Below are positions 43,605-52,114 of a DNA stretch of 64,000 nucleotides, piece after piece. The stretch covers positions 558,001 to 622,000 of the forward strand of contig JAHLKT010000004.1 of NCBI GenBank assembly GCA_020444545.1. Direction: 5' to 3'. How positions within the stretch are numbered: position 1 is the stretch's first letter; each line of letters opens with the position of its first letter. A program made the position numbers and the translations under genes. Origin of the DNA: Desulfarculaceae bacterium. GTDB lineage: Bacteria > Desulfobacterota > Desulfarculia > Desulfarculales > Desulfarculaceae. The notes under the pieces were generated by a model. It was not told the origin of the DNA. It did no database searches and was given only the letters and a program-made list of their open reading frames with translations.

Positions 43605-44698
43605 AAACCCGCGCCATGGTGGCCACCGCCCCCGGCGAGCTGGAGATGCGCGAGTTCCCCCTGCCCGAGATCGGCGAGGAGGACGGCATCCTCAAGATAG
43701 ACCTGGTGGGGGTGTGCGGCTCGGACCCCGGCATCTTCAAGGGCAAGTCGGCCCGGGGGGCCCGGCCCTATCCCATCATCCTGGGCCACGAGATCGTGGG
43801 CCGGGTATACCGTATGGGCGAGGCGGCCCAGAAACGCCACGGCGTCAAGGAAGGTGACCGGGTCATCGTGGAGTACGCCTTTGGCTGCGGCAAGTGCCGC
43901 CCCTGCATCGAGGGCCGCTACACCCTGTGCAGCAACTTCTACAACTACGGCTCCATGATCTCCTGCGCCGAACCGCCGCACCTGTTCGGGGCCTATGCCG
44001 ACTACCTTTACATCCACCCCCGCTCCATGCTGCACAAGATCGGCGACGAGATCTCCGACGAGGCGGCGGTGCTCACCTGCGCGGTGCTGGGCAACGGGGT
44101 GCGCTGGCTGCACCAGATCGGCGGGGTGGGCATCGGCCAGGCGGTGGCCATCGTGGGGCCGGGCCAGCAGGGTATGGCCGGGGTGGCCGTGGCCAAGGAG
44201 GCCGGGGCCGGGCCCATCATGGTGGTGGGCCTGGAGCGCGACGCCCCCCGCCTGGAGATGGCCAAACGCTTCGGCGCGGATGTGGTGATCAACGCGGAGC
44301 GCGAGGACCCGGTGGAGGCGGTGAGCCGGGCCACCGGCGGGGACATGGCGAGCCTCACCATGGACGTGACCGGCCACCCCAGCGGCGCGCGCCTGGCCCT
44401 GGACCTGGCCGGCCTGGGGGCCACGGTGATCCTGCCCGGCATCTACGGGGCCGGGGTGGATGTGCCCCTGCCCCTGGACAAGGTGGTGTTCAAGGAGATC
44501 ACCCTCAAGGGCGTCTTCTCCCACGACTACCCGGCGGTGGAGCCGGCCATCAAGGTGGCCGCCTCGGGCCGCTATCCCCTGGAGGACATGGTGACCCACC
44601 GTTTGCCCCTGGAGCAGGCGCGCCACGCCCTGGCCCTGGTGGGCGGAGAGGTGCCCGGCGAAACGGTGATGAAGGTGGTCCTGGACCCGGCGCTCTAG
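43601..44698 (+). CDS. Zinc-dependent medium-chain alcohol dehydrogenase
   Basis: 365 residues. GVCGSD (about 39) and GHEIVGRV (about 66) contribute catalytic zinc ligands, and CGKCRPCIEGRYTLC (about 98-112) is the structural zinc lobe. The nucleotide-binding region reads AIVGPGQQGMAGV, close to the GxGxxG pattern with Gln in place of one Gly. It oxidises an alcohol or reduces an aldehyde/ketone of the same pathway. It ends the operon, before a bidirectional terminator. Confidence 0.91.
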   Translation: MKTRAMVATAPGELEMREFPLPEIGEEDGILKIDLVGVCGSDPGIFKGKSARGARPYPIILGHEIVGRVYRMGEAAQKRHGVKEGDRVIVEYAFGCGKCRPCIEGRYTLCSNFYNYGSMISCAEPPHLFGAYADYLYIHPRSMLHKIGDEISDEAAVLTCAVLGNGVRWLHQIGGVGIGQAVAIVGPGQQGMAGVAVAKEAGAGPIMVVGLERDAPRLEMAKRFGADVVINAEREDPVEAVSRATGGDMASLTMDVTGHPSGARLALDLAGLGATVILPGIYGAGVDVPLPLDKVVFKEITLKGVFSHDYPAVEPAIKVAASGRYPLEDMVTHRLPLEQARHALALVGGEVPGETVMKVVLDPAL

Positions 44699-44727
44699 AA
44701 CAGACGGCCGAGAATAACCCGCGATCC

Positions 44728-44757
44728 AAGGGGTCGGCCGGAACCGGCCGGCCCCTT
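44728..44757. terminator. Bidirectional terminator between convergent genes
   Basis: AAGGGG-T-CGGCCGG (44728-44741), a 2-base loop and CCGGCCG-G-CCCCTT (44744-44757) form a strong stem. It lies between the ends of the dehydrogenase and the PrpD-like gene. Confidence 0.82.
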
Positions 44758-44769
44758 TGCTTTGCCCGG

Positions 44770-46137
44770 CTAGATCAGGCGGCGCTTGAGGGGCGAGGTC
44801 AGCCAGGCCAGGCCCTTCTGTTCCTCCAGCTTCCACACCCCCGCGATCACCGCGTCCACCTCGGCCTTGTCCTCGGCAAAGAAGAAGTAGGCGCGCAGCT
44901 TGTCCTCCAACTCGGCGTCGGGCAAGGGATCGTTGGGGTCTCCTTTGGGGTAGTCCCGCGCGGCTTGCAAGGTCGAACCGTCGGCCAGGGTCACCGTTAT
45001 CTCGCAGCGGGCCTTGGCCGGGTAGGCCTGGGTGAGGGCCGGGTCCTCGCTCACCGCCACCTTGGGCAGCAGGGCTTGCAGCTCCGGGTCCGTGGAGCGC
45101 GCCTGGTCGAAGTCCTCGTAGGCGATGGGCTTGAGCAGGGCGGTGGCCACGCAGTAGGGGATGGAATGGGTGCGCCCGGCCCGGCTCTCCGGGTGCAGGG
45201 CCGCCGCGGTGCCCCCGTTGCGCAAGGCCACCTGATATGTCTTTACCTCCACCGCCTGGATGGCCGCGGGGTCCTTGATTCGGGGGGCCAAATCCAGGGC
45301 CACGTCGATGGGCGTCTGGCAGAAGACCAGGGCGGGCCAGCGCTTGAACACGATCAGGCCCAGATCGGGCGGCGGGTCGAAGACCGCCGCCGCGTGGGGG
45401 AAGAACTGGTTCACCCCCGCCGCGCCCTCGTATATCTGGCTGGGGGCCTGGAAGCCGGCCAGGGCCAGGCGCGCCGCCTGCAAGGCGCGCAAGGCGCAGG
45501 AGGCGTAGGTGCAGTGCTTCCAATCGGTCACCTGGCCCACGGCGGCCTGGTTGATATCCAGGCCGAACATGCCCGCGATGCGCTGCACCAGCACCAGCTG
45601 CTCTTGGCTGAGCCCCAGGGCCTTGCCGATGGTCAGGGCGGTGTAAAAGGTGGCCGCCGCGTCGTGGTCGTATTTGGCGGGCTCGGGGTTGTAATAGGTG
45701 GCAAAGGCCGCGGCCAGGTAAAAGGCGGTGTACACCGTGGTCAGGAAGTCCCGGCCGTTCATCTTCAGCCAGTCGGCCAGGGTGAGGGCCAGGGCCAGGT
45801 TGTCCGAGGGGTGCACCCCGCCCATGCCGTTGGGTGCCAGGTAGGTGTTGAGCAGGTCGCTGCGCCGGGCCAGGATGGCGTTCATGAACACCGCGTCCAT
45901 GAAGCCACCCTTGCGGTTGATGCCCCACACCTCCAGGTCCGCGCCCGAGGCCGGGGCGGCCACCAGGCGGTCGAAGTTGGCCAGCATGCCCCGGTCCTTG
46001 AGCGAGCCGCAGATGCCCGCGTAGGAGTCCAGGATGCTGCGCTTGACTAGGTGGAGCAGCTCGGGGCTCATGCTCTCGTAGGTCAGCTCCAGGGCCCGCT
46101 GGGCGATGGCCTCTTCCATGCTTGGCTTGGCGCTCAT
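44770..46137 (-). CDS. MmgE/PrpD family protein
   Basis: 455 residues. The helical front reads ELTYESMSPELLHLVKRSILDSYAGICG and GKALGLSQEQLVLVQRIAGMFGLD; the C-terminal lobe has SIPYCVATALLKP and a domain with LPDAELEDKLRAYF. This is the fold of 2-methylcitrate dehydratase PrpD, although many members have other or unknown activities. It overlaps the hydrolase gene upstream by 4 bases. The pair may supply a later step of the convergent catabolic operon, which is inference. Confidence 0.88.
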   Translation of the reverse strand: MSAKPSMEEAIAQRALELTYESMSPELLHLVKRSILDSYAGICGSLKDRGMLANFDRLVAAPASGADLEVWGINRKGGFMDAVFMNAILARRSDLLNTYLAPNGMGGVHPSDNLALALTLADWLKMNGRDFLTTVYTAFYLAAAFATYYNPEPAKYDHDAAATFYTALTIGKALGLSQEQLVLVQRIAGMFGLDINQAAVGQVTDWKHCTYASCALRALQAARLALAGFQAPSQIYEGAAGVNQFFPHAAAVFDPPPDLGLIVFKRWPALVFCQTPIDVALDLAPRIKDPAAIQAVEVKTYQVALRNGGTAAALHPESRAGRTHSIPYCVATALLKPIAYEDFDQARSTDPELQALLPKVAVSEDPALTQAYPAKARCEITVTLADGSTLQAARDYPKGDPNDPLPDAELEDKLRAYFFFAEDKAEVDAVIAGVWKLEEQKGLAWLTSPLKRRLI

Positions 46138-46775
46138 GCCTCACCTCCGCCCAGCGCGGCGGCCACGTCCTCGGCCTGGCGCACGTCGCCGAAAAAGAGC
46201 CGCGTGTTGTTGATGGTGTTTTGCACCGCCGCTTGGTCTGGCCCGGTGGTGCCGTCGGCGATGAGGATCACCTCGTAGTCCAGCTGCATGGCGTCGCGCA
46301 GGGTGGACTCCACGCACACGTTGGCCGCCACGCCGGTGATTAAAAGCTGGTTCCGGCCCAGCTCAACCAGTTTGCTTCGCAGCTCGGGCGGGTCGGAGAG
46401 GAAGGCGCTGTAGCGGTTTTTGCATACGAAGTGGTCCTGGGCCGGGTCGGTTTGCATGGCCGGGAAGAGCTCGCCGCTTTGGGAGCCGCGCGCCACGTTG
46501 GCCAGGCCCTGGGGAGAGTGGAAGAGCCCGTACATCCCGCCGTCGTCTTGGCCGCCGGATTCCTCCAGGGCGTGGCGCACCCAAATCACCGGTACGCCGC
46601 TCTCCCGGCAGGCTCCGGCCAGGGCGTTGATGCGCCCCACTACCCCCTCCAGGCCGGGCAGGGGCGAGCCGCCGGGCGGGGCGCAGGCAAAGTTCTGCAT
46701 GTCGATGACCACCAGGGCGGCCTTGGCGCGGTCAGGGGGGAACAGGACCTCCGGGCGCTGCCAGGGGGTGGGCAT
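46134..46775 (-). CDS. Isochorismatase-like cysteine hydrolase
   Basis: 213 residues. The family triad is visible: Asp in LVVIDMQNF (about 24), Lys in FVCKNRYSAF (about 118) and Cys in ITGVAANVCVESTLRDA (about 153). Members hydrolyse amides or ureido compounds. It is the first gene of the minus-strand pair with the PrpD-like gene; a purine-rich ribosome site (CAGGAGGACG) precedes the ATG. Confidence 0.92.
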   Translation of the reverse strand: MPTPWQRPEVLFPPDRAKAALVVIDMQNFACAPPGGSPLPGLEGVVGRINALAGACRESGVPVIWVRHALEESGGQDDGGMYGLFHSPQGLANVARGSQSGELFPAMQTDPAQDHFVCKNRYSAFLSDPPELRSKLVELGRNQLLITGVAANVCVESTLRDAMQLDYEVILIADGTTGPDQAAVQNTINNTRLFFGDVRQAEDVAAALGGGEA

Positions 46776-46956
46776 GATCGTCCTCCTGTCATGCGGGCTA
46801 CGGCGGAAAACAGGGCGCGGGGCCGCGCCCCGCCCAAGGCCATTTTAGGGAGTTACGATTTCCCGGTCAACGTGGGATGTTTCTCCGCCCGGACGGCCAC
46901 GGCTCCGCGCCGCCTCTGCTAAGATACGGCTAGACCTATTTCAGGGGAGCGATGCC

Positions 46957-47289
46957 ATGTCCAAGAAAATGATCTTCGCGTTGACGCTGCTTACCATGCT
47001 GGCCGGTTTCATCGGTGGCACCCTGGGTAGCCAACTGGTGCAGGCCAAGAGCACGGTGCAGCGGGTGGTTCAGACCCAGGCGATTCACCTTAAGGACAAG
47101 CAAGGCGTCACCCGGGCCAGCATCGACCTGTCCAGCAAGGGGGACATTTACTTCGCCCTGTACGACCCCAAGGGCAAGGCCACCGAATCCATGCTCATCA
47201 CTCCCGGCATGATCCGGGCATCGCGCAAGACCGCGGCCACGGTGGCCAAGCTGGAGCGCATGTTCTCCAGCATCATGCCGGGCAAGTAG
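46957..47289 (+). CDS. Small exported or anchored protein, unknown
   Basis: 110 residues. A hydrophobic N-terminal segment (about 5-26) ends near QLVQA and resembles a signal peptide or anchor. The rest has a strand-turn pattern with IHLKDKQGVTRASIDL and IYFALYDPKGKA, seen in small bacterial proteins of unknown role. A GGGGAGCG ribosome site precedes the ATG. It stands alone, convergent with the lipoprotein gene. Confidence 0.75.
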   Translation: MSKKMIFALTLLTMLAGFIGGTLGSQLVQAKSTVQRVVQTQAIHLKDKQGVTRASIDLSSKGDIYFALYDPKGKATESMLITPGMIRASRKTAATVAKLERMFSSIMPGK

Positions 47290-47301
47290 CTCCCCGCCGC
47301 C

Positions 47302-47342
47302 CCAAAAATAAAGAGGGGCCGCGCGCGAGGCGCAACCCCTCT
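47302..47342 (-). terminator. Terminator of the iron-uptake gene run
   Basis: On the minus strand an AGAGGGG...CCCCTCT stem with inner GC pairs is followed by TTATTTTTGG. It lies about 60 bases after the lipoprotein stop. On the plus strand the tail is not T-rich. Confidence 0.75.
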
Positions 47343-47403
47343 GGCGTCACGAGGGGCAAGGTCCGGTTAGTCTCGTCCCCTGCACCGGTGCCGGGCCCAG
47401 CCC

Positions 47404-47739
47404 CTAGGGACACTGATAGGCCTTGCCCAAGGCCACGGCCCGCCGGTTGCCCTGATAGCCTTCCAGCACCGCGTCGGTGGCGCCCATGTCCCCGGCCCGT
47501 TGCAACATGTCGTCGCGCGCGGTGAGCCGGGCCAGGGGCACGTTGCCCGATTTGGTGGGCTCGGCATAGCCCCGCACCTCGCCCAAATAGCGGCACTTGC
47601 CCACCTCGCCGGTTTGGGCCAGGCGGGCGGTGGGGGGCAGCTCCTTGCTAAAGAGCTTGCTGGTGGTGCCTTTGGCGCAGCCGGCCAGGGCCAGCAGAGC
47701 CGCCCCCAGCAACAATGCCCAGGCCATTTTCTTTTCCAT
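47404..47739 (-). CDS. DUF4156-like lipoprotein
   Basis: 111 residues from the ATG at 47739. The lipobox LALAGC (Cys near 21) follows a hydrophobic signal. The mature part includes GEVGKCRYLGEV, LTARDDMLQRAGDMGATDAVLEG and a C-terminal Cys, the pattern of DUF4156/RcsF-like small lipoproteins with a disulfide. It follows the porin gene on the same strand after 113 bases and may belong to the same transcript. Confidence 0.8.
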   Translation of the reverse strand: MEKKMAWALLLGAALLALAGCAKGTTSKLFSKELPPTARLAQTGEVGKCRYLGEVRGYAEPTKSGNVPLARLTARDDMLQRAGDMGATDAVLEGYQGNRRAVALGKAYQCP

Positions 47740-47852
47740 CGCTTCAATCCTTCCATGGCGCCAGTCCCTGGGGGCATGGTCGCACAAATTTTCCGAGTGG
47801 CCAACGGCCAGGGCCGGGGAGGGATGGCCCCGGCCGTTGGCGGTCCGCTTGC

Positions 47853-49091
47853 CTAGAAGGCCACCGCCAGTTGGGTGGTCACCAGGGTCCGCTCGTCTTC
47901 GTTGGCGTAGTTGCCGCGCAACAGCTCCAGGCTGATAGTGGTGTCGGGCAGGAAGTCCCAAGCCACGGCGAAGCCGTACTGCTGCTCGGGCTGGAAGTCG
48001 CCCAAATCGCCGCCGCCTTCGTAGCGCACCGCGAAGGTCCAGTCCTCGATGGGCAGCAGGGCCAGCTCCAGGTTGTAGGCGTAGGGCTTGGCCTTGCCCG
48101 AGGCGAAGGACAGCTCGCCGGCCGAGAAGTCGTCCAAGGCGGTGATGTACTCGGCGTTGAACACGGCCCACTTGTACTGGGCGTTGAGCATCAGGCTAAG
48201 GCCGCCCACCAGGTCTTGCAGGGACTCGTCAGGCACCTCGTCGGCCAAATTGCCCGCCGCGATGTTGTTGGTGTAGGCCGCGCCGAAGTTCAGGTCCACG
48301 CCGTCGCCCAGGGCGCCCTCGGGCGCGTCGAACTGGGCCCGCACGTAGAAGGTGTTCAGGTTGTTGTCCGGCGCGTCGCTGGTCTGGTGCAGGCCGGAGT
48401 TGTATACGCCCGCGCCCACGTTGAACCAGTTCTGGGCCCAACCGATCTCGGCCGCCGTGGCCTGGACCTCGAACACGTTCTGGGTGATGGGGTCACTTAC
48501 CATGTAGGTCTCGAACAGGCCGACGGCCGGGTAGATCAGGCCGCCCAGGAAGTAGAAGGGCATGTCCTCGGTCTGGCCCACCAGGATGAAGGCCTCGTCC
48601 ACGTTGAAGGGGTCGCCCTCGTTCTCGTAAAGCAGGTGCAGCAGGCCCTTCACGTACTTGTTGATGGTGGCCTCGAAGAATATCTCGGCCGTGGCCACGC
48701 TGAAGTCGCTCTCGGTCCTGCTCTGGCCATTATTGGGCTCGTAGTTCTGGTAGGAGCCTTCCAGCTCCACCGCGCCGTAGACCTTGAGGCGCTTGCCCGC
48801 CTCGGTGAGCAGGCCCTGGGGCTGGCGGTCGGTGGTCTTGGACAACTGCTGGCTCATTTTCAGGGAGTTGGCCGAGGTCTTGCGTGCCTCCATGGCCGCG
48901 TCCTGGGCGGTCTTGGCCGACTTTTGGGCCTCGGCCAGCTTGTCTTCCAGATAGGTCACCCGGTTTTGCAGGGCCTCCAGTTTTTTAAGGATCGCCTCCT
49001 GGGTGGGGTCAATGGCGGCCAGGCCCGGGGCCGGGGCCAGCAAAAGCGCCCCCAAAGCCAAAAGGGCCCCCATGCGTACCATGCTTCTCAT
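47853..49091 (-). CDS. LbtU-family outer-membrane porin
   Basis: 412 residues. Signal peptide about 1-26, a coiled coil about 30-80 (ILKKLEALQNRVTYLEDKLAEAQ), then an all-beta barrel with alternating aromatic strands and a C-terminal Phe, typical of outer-membrane insertion. LKVYGAVELEGSYQNYE and VATAEIFFEATINKYVKG match the LbtU family, named for a Legionella siderophore receptor; coiled-coil porins of this type also occur in many anaerobes. Its position behind feoAB suggests iron passage across the outer membrane. Confidence 0.85.
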   Translation of the reverse strand: MRSMVRMGALLALGALLLAPAPGLAAIDPTQEAILKKLEALQNRVTYLEDKLAEAQKSAKTAQDAAMEARKTSANSLKMSQQLSKTTDRQPQGLLTEAGKRLKVYGAVELEGSYQNYEPNNGQSRTESDFSVATAEIFFEATINKYVKGLLHLLYENEGDPFNVDEAFILVGQTEDMPFYFLGGLIYPAVGLFETYMVSDPITQNVFEVQATAAEIGWAQNWFNVGAGVYNSGLHQTSDAPDNNLNTFYVRAQFDAPEGALGDGVDLNFGAAYTNNIAAGNLADEVPDESLQDLVGGLSLMLNAQYKWAVFNAEYITALDDFSAGELSFASGKAKPYAYNLELALLPIEDWTFAVRYEGGGDLGDFQPEQQYGFAVAWDFLPDTTISLELLRGNYANEDERTLVTTQLAVAF

Positions 49092-49121
49092 TGTGGTTCC
49101 TTTCCTGTGGTTGGGTTGGTT

Positions 49122-49262
49122 TCAGGCGCCGGTGTCGCCGTCCTCGGAGGCGCGCTTTTGGCGGCAGGTGCAGTTCGCGCAGTCGCCCGCGCAGCCGCAA
49201 TGGCCCTGGGCGTGGCCGTGTCCCGGGGGCAGGTTGGTTTGTGTTTGGCTGTTTTTAGGCAC
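49122..49262 (-). CDS. 46-residue Cys/His-rich protein in the feo run
   Basis: GTG start at 49262 with AAGGAG six bases upstream; stop TGA at 49122. The centre reads GHGHAQGHCGCAGDCANC, followed by TC: three His (15, 17, 21) and five Cys (22, 24, 28, 31, 33). A basic-acidic tail follows. No signal peptide, so it is probably cytoplasmic. The ligand set is metallothionein-like and suggests binding of Fe, Zn or Cu; this is inference. It lies 30 bases before the porin start and behind the FeoB-associated gene. Not a family I know. Confidence 0.7.
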   Translation of the reverse strand: MPKNSQTQTNLPPGHGHAQGHCGCAGDCANCTCRQKRASEDGDTGA

Positions 49263-49330
49263 AGAGCTCTCCTTTCCCGGCGCGGGGCCGGGCGAAATAT
49301 CGCCAGTCTGTATGGCTAGTTAGCTAGTTT

Positions 49331-49450
49331 TTAGCGGGTCGGGGCCGCCAGGGCGCGGCGCGGGCCCTGCCGCGGGAAGACCCAGCGGCGCTGGCGGCCG
49401 GCAACCCGGTTGGGGGCCACCCCCACCTCGAAGGCGCATGGTCCGTGCAT
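49331..49450 (-). CDS. Possible 39-residue basic peptide
   Basis: ATG at 49450 with a strong AAGGAGG seven bases upstream that overlaps the end of the FeoB-associated gene; stop TAA at 49331. Sequence begins MHGPCAFEVGVAPNRV and is then Arg-rich. Another ATG two codons earlier is too close to the ribosome site. One Cys only; no family recognised. The strong ribosome site is the main argument for translation. Confidence 0.45.
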   Translation of the reverse strand: MHGPCAFEVGVAPNRVAGRQRRWVFPRQGPRRALAAPTR

Positions 49451-49452
49451 GA

Positions 49453-49626
49453 TCATTCCTCCTTGCACAGGGGATGAATGGATTCCTGGAGACCGCCCGG
49501 GCAGCCGCCGCAGGAGCCGCCGCAGCCGCATCCCGTCTCGGGCCGCCGGGCGGCGCGCCACCAGCGGCGCGCCAGCCAGGCGGCAGCCAGGGCCACCAGG
49601 GCCAGAACGATGATCAACTGATCCAT
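49453..49626 (-). CDS. FeoB-associated Cys-rich membrane protein
   Basis: 57 residues from the ATG at 49626. One membrane helix (MDQLIIVLALVALAAAWLA), a basic stretch (RRWWRAARR) and then GCGCGGSCGGCPG, with a final Cys near the end. This is the layout of the small FeoB-associated proteins that follow feoB in many anaerobes. It lies 4 bases after the feoB stop. Confidence 0.88.
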   Translation of the reverse strand: MDQLIIVLALVALAAAWLARRWWRAARRPETGCGCGGSCGGCPGGLQESIHPLCKEE

Positions 49627-49630
49627 GTCT

Positions 49631-51769
49631 CTATCCCAATCCCAGGACGCGGCCGCCCTGATAGACCAATAAGGCCAACACATAGGCCAGGATTGTGGTG
49701 TAGCCCATGGCGAACAGGGCCCAGCCCCAGCCCCCGGCCTCGCGGCGGATCATCACCACCGTGACGAAGCAGGGGGCGTAGACCATCACGAAGATCATCA
49801 GGGCAAAGGCCATGAGCGGGTTCCAGGCCGGGTCCTTGGCCAGGCGGTCGCCCAAGCTCTCGCTCTCCTCCGGGTCCACCTCGCCCAGGCTGTAGGCGGT
49901 GCCCATGGTGGCCACCACCACCTCCTTGGCCGCGAAGCCGCCCACCAGGGCCACGTTGGTGCGCCAGTCGAAGCCCAGCGGCGCGGTGACATAGGTCAGG
50001 GCGTGGCCCATGCGGCCGGCCACGGAGTGGCGCACCTCGTCCTGAGCCATCAGGTGGGCCAGCTCGTCCTTGGCCTCCTGGGTCTGGGCCGCCTCGATGC
50101 GGCTCTCCCACGAGGCCACCCGCTCCTCGGGCAGGCCGGGGAAGGTCATCAGGGCCCACATGACCACGCTCACCCCCAGAATCACGGTGCCCGCCTTTTT
50201 GGCGTACTGCCAGGTGCGCTCCCAGGTGTGGATCAACAGGCCCTTGAGGGTGGGCATACGGTAGGGGGGCAGCTCCATCACAAATGGCGCGGTCTCGCCC
50301 TTGAGCAGGGTCCAGCGCAGGATGCGCGCCGCGATCAACGCCAGGCCCCAGGAGATCAGGGTCAGGGCGAAGAGCATGTTGGCCTGCTGGGCCGCGAAGA
50401 AGGCGCCGATCAACAAGGCGTACACCGGCAGCTTGGCCCCGCAGTTCATCAGGGGCACGGTGAGGATGGTGGCCAGGCGGGCCTTGGGGTCCTTGAGGGT
50501 GCGGGTGGCCATGACCCCGGGCACCGCGCAGCCGCCGGAGATGCCGCCGCTGACGATCAGGGCGATCACGCTGTTGCCGTGCAGGCCGAAGTGCCGCAGA
50601 AGGCGGTCCAGAATATAGGCCACCCGGGCCATGTAGCCGGTGTCTTCCATGATGGCGATGGCGAAGAACATGAAGGCGATCAGCGGCACGAAGCCCAAGA
50701 CCCCGCCCACGCCGTCGATCACGCCGGAGACGATGAGCGACTGGAGCAGGCCCTCGGGAATGGCCGCCTCGGCCACGCCGCCCAGCCAGCCGAAGAAGGT
50801 CTCGAACCAGCCCACCGGCGTCTCGCTGGCCCAGAACACGAACTCGTATACCCCGTAGAGGATGGCCAGCAGGAACACCGGCCCCAGCAGGCGGTTGGTG
50901 AGCACCTTGTCGATGCGGTCGCTCAGCTCCAGGCGCTGGCCCCGGGTCTCGGTGACTGCCTGGCGGTAGAGGCCGCTGATGAAGCCGTAGCGGTGGTCGG
51001 CGATGATCCCCTCGGGGTCGTCGTCCATGGTGGAGCGGATGTGTTCGCTCAGCTCTTGGCGCCGGGTGCCGGTGAGGGCGGCCAGGGACGGATCGCGCGC
51101 CACCTGGGCCTTTACTTCGCTGTCGTTCTCCAGCAGCTTGAGGCCCACCCAACGGGGACTGAGCGGCTCCCACTCGCGGCCTCCGCCGTTCAGGCTGGCG
51201 GTCAGCTCGTTGAGCGCCTGGTCCACGTCGTGGCCGTAGGAGAGCTCCAGGGGTTTCCACTCCTTGCGCTCGGCGGCCACTTTGGCGGCGGCGGCCAAAA
51301 GCTCGGGCACCCCCTTGCCGGTGCGGGCCACGGTGGGCACCAGGGGCGCGCCCAAGAGCTTGCCCAGCTTGTCGGTGTCGATACTCAGTCCCTTGGCCTC
51401 GGCCACGTCCATCATGTTCAGGGCGATGACCAGGGGCACGCCCAACTCCAGGAACTGCACCGCCAGGTAGAGGTTGCGCTCCAGGTTGGCCGCGTCGGCC
51501 ACGTGGACCACCACGTCGGGCTTTTCCTGGACGAGGTAGTCGCGGGCCACCAACTCCTCGGGGGAGTAGGCGGTGAGGCTGTAGGTGCCGGGCAGGTCCA
51601 CGATGGTCACGTCGTTGCCGCCCAGCTTGGCGACGCCCCACTTCTTCTCCACGGTCACGCCGGGGTAGTTGCCCACGTGCTGGCGCGCGCCGGTGAGGGC
51701 GTTGAACAGAGAGGTCTTGCCCGAGTTGGGGTTGCCCGCCAGGGCGATGGTCAGTTTTTCTCCGGCCAT
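49631..51769 (-). CDS. feoB: FeoB ferrous iron transporter
   Basis: 712 residues. N-terminal G domain with GNPNSGKT (12-19), a switch region (YPGVTVEKK), DLPGTYSL and NMMD; a helical GDI-like spacer (about 170-290); then a membrane part with about ten helices and the Gate motifs (GGISGGCAVPGVMATRT, FAAKEVVVATMGTAYSLGE). It imports Fe(II) across the inner membrane, gated by GTP. It follows feoA by 2 bases. Confidence 0.96.
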   Translation of the reverse strand: MAGEKLTIALAGNPNSGKTSLFNALTGARQHVGNYPGVTVEKKWGVAKLGGNDVTIVDLPGTYSLTAYSPEELVARDYLVQEKPDVVVHVADAANLERNLYLAVQFLELGVPLVIALNMMDVAEAKGLSIDTDKLGKLLGAPLVPTVARTGKGVPELLAAAAKVAAERKEWKPLELSYGHDVDQALNELTASLNGGGREWEPLSPRWVGLKLLENDSEVKAQVARDPSLAALTGTRRQELSEHIRSTMDDDPEGIIADHRYGFISGLYRQAVTETRGQRLELSDRIDKVLTNRLLGPVFLLAILYGVYEFVFWASETPVGWFETFFGWLGGVAEAAIPEGLLQSLIVSGVIDGVGGVLGFVPLIAFMFFAIAIMEDTGYMARVAYILDRLLRHFGLHGNSVIALIVSGGISGGCAVPGVMATRTLKDPKARLATILTVPLMNCGAKLPVYALLIGAFFAAQQANMLFALTLISWGLALIAARILRWTLLKGETAPFVMELPPYRMPTLKGLLIHTWERTWQYAKKAGTVILGVSVVMWALMTFPGLPEERVASWESRIEAAQTQEAKDELAHLMAQDEVRHSVAGRMGHALTYVTAPLGFDWRTNVALVGGFAAKEVVVATMGTAYSLGEVDPEESESLGDRLAKDPAWNPLMAFALMIFVMVYAPCFVTVVMIRREAGGWGWALFAMGYTTILAYVLALLVYQGGRVLGLG

Positions 51770-51771
51770 GG

Positions 51772-52014
51772 CTATTCCTCTCCCGACCGGACCATGATGT
51801 GGTCGGCCTCGTTGTTGCGCAGGGTGAGGTTGTAGCCCTTGAGCTTGATCTCCACCGGGTCCTTGAGGGGCGCGCGTCCCATGATCTTGATGGTGGTGCC
51901 GGGCACCAGCCCCATCTCCCGGATGCGCCGCCCCAGCTCGCCGCTGGCCGTGACCTTGTCGATCACCGCCTCTTCGCCCGGCCCCAGCATTCGCAGGGTT
52001 TCTTTAGTAGCCAT
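51772..52014 (-). CDS. feoA: FeoA, SH3-like partner of FeoB
   Basis: 80 residues from the ATG at 52014; the open frame upstream is not FeoA-like. The fold is a small barrel: RMLGPGEEAVIDKV, RRIREMGLVPGTTIKIMGRAPLKDPVEIKL and NLTLRNNEADHIMV, which is the FeoA signature. It interacts with FeoB in the cytoplasm. Confidence 0.93.
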   Translation of the reverse strand: MATKETLRMLGPGEEAVIDKVTASGELGRRIREMGLVPGTTIKIMGRAPLKDPVEIKLKGYNLTLRNNEADHIMVRSGEE

Positions 52015-52114
52015 TGCCGTCTCCCATAAGTTTGATGTATCAAACATTGCTTCCAAAAAAATTCCCCAATGCGCCCAAACCCCGGTGCGCCTGGGCGCGC
52101 GCCGGGCAGGTGCC

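Noticed and set aside
43220-46144. 974-codon minus-strand frame across two operons
   Set aside because: It runs through the reverse of the dehydrogenase gene and out of frame through the PrpD-like gene and the terminator; no domain.
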